A DNA stretch of 16,164 bases from Phoronis ovalis (Eukaryota > Phoronida > Phoronidae), in assembly GCA_028565635.1 (NCBI GenBank), contig JAOXYB010024568.1:1-16164 (forward strand), read 5' to 3'. Below are positions 12,001 through 16,164 of the stretch, one piece after another. A program made the translations under genes and the position numbers. The notes beneath the pieces were generated by a model that saw only the letters and a list, made by a program, of their open reading frames with translations, was not told where the DNA came from and did no database searches. How positions within the stretch are numbered: position 1 is the first letter of the stretch; every line of letters begins with the position of its first letter.

Positions 12001-15000
12001 AAAATATAGTGTTCTGAGTATTTTCCTACAAGATACTGATGTTGCAAAGTGTCCTACTGAAAACTTGAATATTGCTATAATTTCAGTTTATTGTAAATCA
12101 GTAGAAATATGCAGGATTTTATATTTTTCACCGCTGATATAAATACATAAGAATCTACTTCTGTTGCGACATATGGGTAGTAATGGCTGCAGCCCTCATA
12201 TCTCTTCTGTGATAAGAAGCTATATTTTGTAAAATATATTTTCAGGACACTGCTGCAGATGGTATCAAAGCTGATAAAGATGCCAGTGTTAAGGATGCAA
12301 AACAAATGGAAAGTTCTAGACTTGATAGTAATTTAAAAGATGCTGGAAAGAGCAATAGTGTCATGGCTAAAGGTGGCAAAGGGGGCAAAGAAAGTAAGGA
12401 TGACAAATCAAAGGATAAAGGAAAAGACAAAGACAAAGAGAAGCATAGTAAGTCACCAACTTATTTTTAATTAAACTTTCTTGATAGCAAAATGTGTTCA
12501 AGGTAAGGGATTTAACTAAGTAGTAATAAAGTTAAATTCAAATTAGTAACAATACTGAATATTAAATTGTTAAAATACAAAAAAAAACAGAAATAAACAC
12601 AGAAAACTGCTTGCATATTCAGTGTGTTTGTTCCCATTTTTCTTTCTTACAAATGAATCTACCTTAATTTGATAAATCTGGCGGCAATAGTAGCTCAATG
12701 TTATTATTTACAACAAATGTTTTTTTAGATGGCTTATCTTTTCATAGCTTGCCTAATGCATTAAATTTCTTGCTTGCAGAAGACAAAGTCCTTACTCCAG
12801 AGCAAGAGACTGTTGCTAGTAGTCCAGAAATTATTGTCTTTGCTAGTTACCAAGGTACTCCTAAGTTACCACTCAGAGTGTCGTTATTGGCAGAAATGGT
12901 AAGCATTCCTTTCAGTTTTCATTATCCATAATGCTAGTAAAAAGTTGCATTAATGTAGTGAGTAAATGTCAGATGTATATTTCTTTCTAATTTTATATTA
13001 ATATTTTTAAGAATTAAGTACTAATTTACATGTTTATTATTAGCCATTTACAAAGCATTTGAAACTTAAGTCTCGTTAAAATGTACATTTTTGTAATAAA
13101 AAAAATGTTAAATGTAATATTTTTCAATTCTGTTCATTCCCTGCTTAAATTTCAGTTCAAATATTTACTACTATACTGCATTTATAATCCAAAGGATGCA
13201 GAGTTTGAAAATGAAAAGCAGTTCACTAACTTGCTTTTCGATTTCTTGATTGCATTACCTACATAAAAATGGATTCTAGAGAATGCAAATCATCTTTAAC
13301 AATTGTTCTTCTTTCTAGGCTGATGCAAGTGAAAGGTTGCGACAAGCAGGTTTGTCTCATCTTTTCCCGCACCCCGTATGGATGACACAGACACGGTCTT
13401 GCCCATTAGAACCTCCACCCCCACCTGAGGTAATACCATCATGGAAGCTCATTAGACCAAAGAAAAAAAGACAGACACCATCAGATGAACCAAGAGGTAA
13501 AGAATATGTTATGTACTTTTAAATACTAATTAAAATACTTGCATTGGATATAATTGCAATGGATATATCATGAATAATTGCCAAATTTCTGTGAATCAAA
13601 TGCTTCAAATAGATAGAAACTAATTCCAAGGAAATTGAAATTAACATAAATTATGCACATATGTTTCTTCTTTAAAATGTTGTATACATTAGATTAGTGA
13701 TACCTGTAAGTCGAAAATTGTATGTTCTGATTTGTTTGAATAATAGAATAATTATGTAAAATTATTGCCACTTGTTCTTTCCTCATACTTATCGAAAACA
13801 CAAATTTGTTATTCTGTATATTTTTGTCAGAGAAAATCATGAACGTTTATTACTAGCATTGGTGGCAATAATTTAAAAGACCTGAAATTCCCAGCTTGTA
13901 GTGACCATACTAATAGATGTCTTGTTTCTCTTTTTCTTCCCATTTATTGCTGAACACTCTGATCTTTCTTTCTGTCACTGTAAGTATACACTTAGAATTC
14001 TTCTTCCTGTTTATATAACATTGCACACTGCAGTGCTGTGAAATAACTTAATGAAAAACCTTTTCAGACAAAACCATGCAGACCATCTATTTATTGCAGC
14101 AACTTTGTCATTGTCATGTCATGTTTTATGTGAAACGGTGTATATCATTCATATTGTAAAACTGAATTAAATGTCGTAAGCACACAGTTAGTACCCGTGT
14201 ACCTTCCATTTCCATATAGATCTGATATGTTGTTAAAGTTTTAGATCTTACAAGTAAAGGATATTCTTAGTTAAACATATGATCATGTACTGTTGATTAA
14301 AAAACTACAGTAACTGTAATAAAGGTTCCATAAAGATTCTTTCTTGTTACAAAAAAATAAAAGCAATAAATTTGTGATCTGTAACTAAATTAGTGCTTTA
14401 TTCTTGTAGTTGAACCAGAACCCCCAAAGCCTATACAGTGTGTGGAGATCACATCACCATATGTCAACTACAAAGTATCTTCAGTGCCAATACCAACAGA
14501 TATGTAAGTACATATTATTAAATTTTCCCATCCACTTCCATGACAATAAAACTTTTTATTTAATATCTTTCCTGATGAAATTTTTTTCCGGGCATAAATC
14601 AAGATAATTTTGTCTCTAGCCTACTCTTGATTTTTCATGCTAGCATGACCAATAAGCATTTTTGCTATACCCGATTGTAGACCACCTGGTGACGAAATGT
14701 GGAAGCTGTGCAATGAGTTAGAAAACTTTCCCTACACAAAAGAATTCCATCAATTTTTGTAAAAAAAGACATTTTTAAGCTTGAACTGCTATCATTTAAG
14801 CGAAATTACAACCATTTTAAAATAAAAATGACCATCGCAGTCAATCCCGAAGAAAGAGGCAGGAAAAAGGAGAAAAAACTGCATATTAATACAATGAGCA
14901 CTGCTTGTGGGGTGGTTGACTCAATATATAATTTATACAATAACACAAATATGATTGAGGACTAGAAAATGTAAACTGTAGTAAAGTTTCATTTTCTTTA

Positions 15001-15376
15001 CACTGCAGTTAACATCAACCAAACAATAATTCAATTCTATAAATGTCTAAACGTCATGATTTGATGAAATCTTGCAAATCTTCATCACAATTATGTGGAT
15101 CCAGGTGATTTTTACATTATGGGATAACGACCTTTATTTTACAAAATCTCTACAACCACATTGTATACAAATCTACAACTGCAACTCTTTTTTAGCCATC
15201 GACCAAAATCGTCTCTGGAGCGTGGTGGGGCACACAGCCGTCCTGTAACTGCTGCTAATATTGATGTCGTAGAGGAAACAGATGAGAATGCTCCAAGTCC
15301 TGAACCAATAAAGGAGGAACCAAAACCTGTGCCCCCACCTGCACCTCCTAAGGAAGAGGAATCACCAAAAGTTGAG
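2948..15376 (+). CDS. ADGB: Androglobin (calpain-like/globin chimera), 5' part, 15 exons, incomplete at 3' end
   Basis: Joining 15 GT-AG exons gives one open frame of about 589 residues that matches the N-terminal third of vertebrate androglobin in order. Diagnostic blocks are NIWPEFTDNDINAEKW (37-52), HFFEDPEGKIELPPSLK (78-94), WKPWEHIY (178-185), GVWRKVIVDD (213-222), LTGWLPE (278-284), IPEFKL (304-309), TRSCPL (near 463) and WKLIRPKKK (near 480). The family protein has a degenerate calpain-like protease domain, a circularly permuted globin split by an IQ motif, and a C-terminal coiled coil. It is expressed in ciliated and spermatogenic cells and is needed for mammalian sperm formation. Only the calpain-like part and its linkers lie here; full-length human ADGB is about 1,667 residues, so roughly two thirds lies beyond the window. 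All intron phases are compatible across junctions, and no frameshift or in-frame stop is seen, so the gene looks intact. Exact ends of weakly conserved exons (3, 5, 14 and 15) are the least certain. Confidence 0.93.
3013..3558 (+). other. ADGB intron 1
   Basis: This GT-AG intron (gtaagt to ttatag) of 546 bases interrupts a codon in phase 2. It is AT-rich, and I see no embedded gene or repeat in it. Confidence 0.8.
3559..3649 (+). CDS. ADGB: ADGB exon 2 (residues 22-52)
   Basis: The acceptor ttttatag precedes 3559 and the donor gtaggt starts at 3650. The exon enters in phase 2 and leaves in phase 0. The translation ends in LNIWPEFTDNDINAEKW, matching the vertebrate ADGB block LWPEWSEADINSEKW. 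This is the first strongly conserved segment of the family and anchors the gene identification at the N-terminus. The preceding AASIAGADARRQK is basic and low complexity. Confidence 0.92.
3987..4007 (+). CDS. ADGB: ADGB candidate microexon 3 (21 nt, residues 53-59)
   Basis: A 21-nt segment encoding GASGVAK sits between a pyrimidine-leaning acceptor (ttttcactatgcaag) and a reasonable donor (AAG then gtaact). Both flanking junctions are phase 0, so including or skipping it leaves the frame unchanged. It would insert seven small or basic residues after the conserved EKW, just before the Lys-rich linker that varies between species. Splice signals and frame are seen; use in the mRNA is inferred. 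Vertebrate ADGB as I recall it has no clear equivalent, so this may be lineage-specific, alternatively spliced or spurious. Confidence 0.5.
4008..4895 (+). other. ADGB intron 3
   Basis: This intron runs between the candidate microexon and exon 4; if the microexon is not used, the whole of 3650-4895 is one intron. It contains short open frames on both strands that overlap each other and show no conserved motifs. I see no repeat or RNA gene. Confidence 0.65.
4896..4943 (+). CDS. ADGB: ADGB exon 4 (Lys-rich linker, residues 60-75)
   Basis: A strong polypyrimidine acceptor (tcttctctttcttag) leads into 48 nt in phase 0 on both sides, followed by donor gtaggt at 4944. The translation DAAHKGKKEDKGKSPV aligns with the vertebrate DAGKGGKEKDKTGKSPV segment that directly follows EKW. 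That fixes this short exon with good confidence despite its size. It forms a charged linker before the FFEDPEGK signature. Confidence 0.9.
4944..5914 (+). other. ADGB intron 4
   Basis: This 971-base intron carries the TCA/ATC-rich tract at about 5060-5250. The remainder is unremarkable AT-rich sequence ending in the tandem acceptor of exon 5. Confidence 0.8.
5060..5250 (+). repeat. Imperfect TCA/ATC trinucleotide-rich tract
   Basis: About 190 bases are dominated by imperfect tcatca, cattgtca, tcatcatcacc and attatca units, an eroded microsatellite or minisatellite-like tract within intron 4. The two overlapping open frames here, rich in His/Ile/Ser, are by-products of this simple sequence rather than genes. 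Confidence 0.65.
5915..6013 (+). CDS. ADGB: ADGB exon 5 (FFEDPEGK signature, residues 76-108)
   Basis: This exon encodes the most diagnostic block of androglobin: HFFEDPEGKIELPPSLK, then DHWKRPQDFIFDK, nearly identical in vertebrates. It is 99 nt, phase 0 at both ends, with donor gtaaat at 6014. Two acceptors lie six bases apart: gtag, giving a start at 5915 with extra Val-Gln, and cag, giving a start at 5921. Both keep the frame. The first is chosen because its pyrimidine tract (taatgttttt) is adjacent, but either or both may be used. Confidence 0.93.
6014..7683 (+). other. ADGB intron 5 (longest, 1,670 bases)
   Basis: This GT-AG intron runs from gtaaat to tttgtag. It is AT-rich apart from a slightly more GC-rich patch near 7440-7570, where no coding signal could be supported. 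Nothing else is recognisable. Confidence 0.75.
7684..7764 (+). CDS. ADGB: ADGB exon 6 (start of calpain-like region, residues 109-135)
   Basis: The acceptor tttgtag precedes 7684 and the donor gttagt starts at 7765; both junctions are phase 0. The translation PPTVVDQEVGLNQFDLLTAN then EHIHNNE matches vertebrate ADGB, which has FDLVSTNEHLLCSEL at the corresponding place. This is where the calpain PC1 catalytic-Cys loop would fall. The Cys in the human sequence as I recall it corresponds to Asn133 here. An internal GAG/gtagga at 7705-7713 could act as a cryptic donor but would remove the conserved FDLLTANEH part. Confidence 0.92.
7765..8141 (+). other. ADGB intron 6
   Basis: This 377-base phase 0 intron runs from gttagt to tctttag. 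I see nothing embedded in it. Confidence 0.85.
8142..8372 (+). CDS. ADGB: ADGB exon 7 (calpain-like core, residues 136-212)
   Basis: This is the longest exon in the window (231 nt, phase 0 at both ends). The acceptor is tttgtctttag and the donor is gtaagt at 8373. It begins LMRYIVSEINALW, matching LMRWIISEIYAVW of vertebrates, passes through a variable acidic loop, then reaches WKPWEHIY (178-185), a GKGPYIP stretch, and HGKYAVRIFWL (202-212). The last segment resembles the calpain strand that runs into GxWxxVxVDDxLP. That strand continues directly into the next exon. Confidence 0.95.
8373..9902 (+). other. ADGB intron 7
   Basis: This 1,530-base phase 0 intron contains one copy of a short dispersed repeat at 9008-9057. 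Other open frames in it are short and without recognisable motifs. Confidence 0.8.
9008..9057 (+). repeat. Dispersed repeat, copy 1
   Basis: The core aaggtataatgtggtcgtgc is shared exactly with copy 2 at 11454. Similarity then continues with a few substitutions through taatgccttcgcagta. It is present in a different intron from the other copies, in the same orientation. The element is unnamed; see the related findings entry. Confidence 0.6.
9903..10042 (+). CDS. ADGB: ADGB exon 8 (calpain PC2-like motif, residues 213-259)
   Basis: A T-rich acceptor (ttttttttcacag) opens this exon in phase 0; it ends with GA before gtatgt, so the last codon (GAT) is completed by exon 9. It encodes GVWRKVIVDDTMPF (213-226), the counterpart of the calpain GxWxxVxVDDxLP motif. 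It continues with LLLPATSLQYEMWPMLLTKA, equivalent to the calpain segment where a Trp-Pro precedes the LLEKA helix. Identity to vertebrate ADGB is very high here. Confidence 0.96.
10043..10584 (+). other. ADGB intron 8
   Basis: This 542-base phase 2 intron runs from gtatgt to gttacag. The overlapping open frames on both strands here start in or read through exon 8 and show no independent conservation. I see no repeat. Confidence 0.8.
10585..10674 (+). CDS. ADGB: ADGB exon 9 (LTGWLPE block, residues 259-289)
   Basis: The acceptor is caatgttacag and the donor is gtaagt at 10675. The exon enters and leaves in phase 2. It encodes YNGGNSSCEFGDFSVIHCL then TGWLPETIPL, parallel to the vertebrate GEFTVIHALTGWLPE. 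In calpains the corresponding place is the SYEALxGG...DFTGG segment, and the GG and DF residues are still recognisable here. This supports a retained calpain PC2-type fold. Confidence 0.94.
11069..11102 (+). repeat. Dispersed repeat, diverged copy 3
   Basis: The segment atgtggtcgggcaaaatgtt followed by a ctttgcaat match parallels the core of copies 1 and 2 (atgtggtcgtgcaaaa, then cttcgcagt), with several substitutions and a one-base gap. It has the same orientation. It is the weakest of the three copies. Confidence 0.4.
11339..11656 (+). repeat. Dispersed repeat, copy 2, within a coding-like stretch
   Basis: Bases 11454-11504 match copy 1 (9008-9057) at most positions, starting with a shared 24-base identical run. 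The match lies in a 105-codon open frame containing EEGIMWSCKKLIPSQYLASV; the copy 1 frame reads GIMWSCKTLMPSQYS at the same place before a stop. The minus strand is also partly open in both copies. A degraded transposable-element coding segment is the likeliest reading, but I do not recognise the family and the true coding strand is unclear. Confidence 0.45.
11858..11984 (+). CDS. ADGB: ADGB exon 10 (IPEFKL block and Pro/acidic linker, residues 289-331)
   Basis: The acceptor tgtgcag and the donor gtaaat at 11985 bound 127 nt (phase 2 in, phase 0 out). The first half, YGHVQDIWNLLKQVIPEFKL (290-309), matches the vertebrate segment ending VWELLKEILPEFKL with no length change across the junction. 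The rest is Pro/Glu/Thr-rich and probably disordered, beginning the linker between the calpain-like core and the next conserved block. Confidence 0.93.
12246..12447 (+). CDS. ADGB: ADGB exon 11 (Lys/Asp-rich disordered linker, residues 332-399)
   Basis: The acceptor tattttcag precedes 12246 and the donor gtaagt starts at 12448. The exon is 202 nt, phase 0 in and phase 1 out. The translation is strongly polar, and its last 27 residues (373-399) are mainly Lys, Asp and Gly in repeats such as KGGKGGK and KDKGKDKDKEK. Vertebrate ADGB has a Lys/Glu/Gly repeat linker at the same place, so composition is conserved even though sequence is not. No structured domain is evident. Confidence 0.88.
12448..12779 (+). 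other. ADGB intron 11
   Basis: This 332-base phase 1 intron runs from gtaagt to cttgcag. I see nothing embedded in it. Confidence 0.85.
12780..12898 (+). CDS. ADGB: ADGB exon 12 (residues 399-438)
   Basis: The acceptor ttgcttgcag precedes 12780 and the donor gtaagc starts at 12899. The exon is 119 nt, phase 1 in and phase 0 out. It encodes a short charged lead, then SSPEIIVFASYQGTPKLPL and SLLAEM. In vertebrates the equivalent stretch is a beta-rich segment (HMVVYATF) ending SLEKM, directly followed by ADSAEKL. The match is moderate in sequence but exact in order, and the phases support it. Confidence 0.88.
12899..13318 (+). other. ADGB intron 12
   Basis: This 420-base phase 0 intron runs from gtaagc to tttctag. 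It includes a short open frame at 13081-13266 with no conserved motif, judged to be chance. Confidence 0.85.
13319..13496 (+). CDS. ADGB: ADGB exon 13 (SCPL/WKLIR block, residues 439-498)
   Basis: The acceptor ttctttctag and the donor gtaaag at 13497 bound 178 nt (phase 0 in, phase 1 out). The translation starts ADASERLRQAGLSHLFPHP, then TQTRSCPLEPPPPP and WKLIRPKKK. Vertebrate ADGB has ADSAEKLREYGLSHICSHP, RSRSCPL, a poly-Pro run and WKLIRQKKE in the same order. The poly-Pro run and the following basic cluster are therefore ancient parts of the protein. Confidence 0.95.
13497..14409 (+). other. ADGB intron 13
   Basis: This 913-base phase 1 intron runs from gtaaag to cttgtag. I see no gene, repeat or structured RNA in it. 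Confidence 0.8.
14410..14503 (+). CDS. ADGB: ADGB exon 14 (SPYVNYK block, residues 498-529)
   Basis: The acceptor ttcttgtag and the donor gtaagt at 14504 bound 94 nt (phase 1 in, phase 2 out). The translation VEPEPPKPIQCVEITSPYVN then YKVSSVPIPTD parallels the vertebrate FLEISSPFLNYRMTPFTIPTE. This is a conserved strand-like motif just before a long variable region. The next codon is completed in the following exon. Confidence 0.9.
14504..15195 (+). other. ADGB intron 14 with an orphan coding-like patch
   Basis: This 692-base phase 2 intron contains two short coding-like stretches. One (14680-14758) could be a phase-compatible extra exon; the other is a 44-codon frame (14829-14963) with a Lys/Arg-rich cluster. 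Neither matches androglobin. Either could be a transposon remnant or chance. Confidence 0.5.
15196..15376 (+). CDS. ADGB: ADGB exon 15 (Pro/Glu-rich disordered region, residues 529-589)
   Basis: A T-rich acceptor (ctcttttttag) leads into 181 nt in phase 2; the exon ends GAG before gtatca at 15377, phase 0 out. It encodes HRPKSSLERGGAHSRPVTAA, then an acidic and Pro-rich run including EPKPVPPPAPPKEEE. Low sequence conservation is expected here, since vertebrates also carry a variable Ser/Thr/Glu-rich region at this place. The call rests on the continuous frame, codon-like composition and correct phases. This is the last exon inside the window. Confidence 0.82.
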
Positions 15377-16164
15377 GTATCATGGGCGTTTCTTATTACA
15401 AAGATTAAGCTAGTGTTGGCAATATTTAGTTTGAAATTTATGTTTTTGTGAAATACAAGGATTTTAAGTACATTTCTGCTTTAAGGGATTGAAGAACAGG
15501 CAGAAATGCTTATTTTTGATGCAAGAGAACTGAAACCTTGCTTTAATGCTATTATTACATGGTGTCATATTGAATGCAAAGCAGTATCTCAATTCTGGTA
15601 TAATCATTCCAGTTTTAGTGCAAATTACCCTACAAAAAAGACTACCTTGTGAAGGCACATCTCATCCATTCTTTTCTGAATAATTCTATCAAATTGCCAG
15701 CTTATTAACACCTACGTGCATGAATCCCTTCTTGTATAATGTATAAGTGCCCCTATTGCACCTATATCTTCACTTGATTTACATAAATCACACCCACGTT
15801 TATTTTCTTTACACTACCAACCTAACAGATGATGCTAACATTACTCAAAGCTACCATTAATTTGAGGAAAAAATGTGCTAGTAGGCTGTCAGTAGTAGGT
15901 TCCCTTGTGTTGTAAAATTCTAAGCAAGTGGACACGCTTTTAGTATATAGTAAACCACTACTAGAATATAGCTGTGTTTAGATATTTCAGCAATCCTAAA
16001 ATTTCTGTGAGTTGTTACTTTATTATGATATCTATTTCTTGTCTCTTTTCCCTACCCATTAGATCTATTCACAAATGAATATATAGCAGATTTGATTGAG
16101 TTTCTTTTGCTGTTTTCTGATGTAGTTTTGACGTGGTTTGTTCTGAATTAAAAAATGGAAGTTT
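15377..16164 (+). other. ADGB intron 15, partial
   Basis: The intron begins with gtatca after exon 15, and no acceptor plus conserved androglobin block appears before the window ends. The short open frame on the minus strand at 15464-15658 shows nothing recognisable. The rest of the gene should lie downstream. Confidence 0.75.

Noticed and set aside
12242-12436. Minus-strand Leu/Ser-rich frame
   Set aside because: Complement of the Lys/Asp-rich exon 11; composition fully explained by the real exon.
13081-13266. 61-codon frame in intron 12
   Set aside because: Chance frame in AT-rich intron with no homology seen.
15464-15658. 64-codon minus-strand frame in intron 15
   Set aside because: No motif, no splice support and no similarity to known proteins that I recognise.
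1-16164. Possible tRNA, rRNA, CRISPR or prokaryotic operon content
   Set aside because: No cloverleaf with a proper anticodon arm, no regular repeat-spacer array and no long bacterial-type open frames were found; the exon-intron structure is clearly eukaryotic.

Overview
This is a nuclear genomic window from an AT-rich animal genome, very probably an invertebrate metazoan. It carries one multi-exon protein-coding gene on the plus strand. I read that gene as the 5' part of androglobin (ADGB), the chimeric calpain-like/globin protein linked to cilia and sperm flagella. The evidence is a set of short GT-AG exons whose phases all agree. Their joined translation follows the N-terminal third of vertebrate ADGB almost block for block. 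The species cannot be fixed; intron sizes of about 0.3-1.7 kb and high AT content would fit a marine invertebrate such as a lophotrochozoan, but that is a guess.

Layout. Positions 1-2947 are upstream DNA with no recognisable gene. This stretch holds a diverged foldback (inverted) repeat at about 1000-1482 and a possible RFX/X-box-like site at 2845-2860. The coding region starts at ATG 2948, which has an in-frame stop 12 bases upstream. It runs through 15 exons: 2948-3012, 3559-3649, 3987-4007 (a predicted 21-nt microexon), 4896-4943, 5915-6013, 7684-7764, 8142-8372, 9903-10042, 10585-10674, 11858-11984, 12246-12447, 12780-12898, 13319-13496, 14410-14503 and 15196-15376. Together they encode about 589 residues (582 without the microexon). 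The gene leaves the window inside an intron. The globin domain, IQ motif and C-terminal coiled coil of the family must therefore lie downstream.

Protein layout. A short basic N-terminus (1-45) is followed by the WPEF and EKW block, a small Lys-rich linker, the FFEDPEGKIELPPSLK signature, and the calpain-like region (about 109-310). Next come an acidic/Pro linker, a Lys/Asp-rich disordered stretch (about 332-399), a conserved block ending in the SCPL and WKLIRPKKK motifs (about 415-490), the SPYVNYK block, and a Pro/Glu-rich disordered tail at the edge of the window. The PC2-like motifs of the calpain fold are kept. The position of the protease Cys appears to be occupied by Asn.

Introns hold few recognisable elements: a TCA/ATC-rich simple-sequence tract in intron 4, three copies of an unnamed short dispersed repeat (introns 7 and 9), and an orphan coding-like patch in intron 14. 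No RNA genes, CRISPR arrays or prokaryote-type features were seen.
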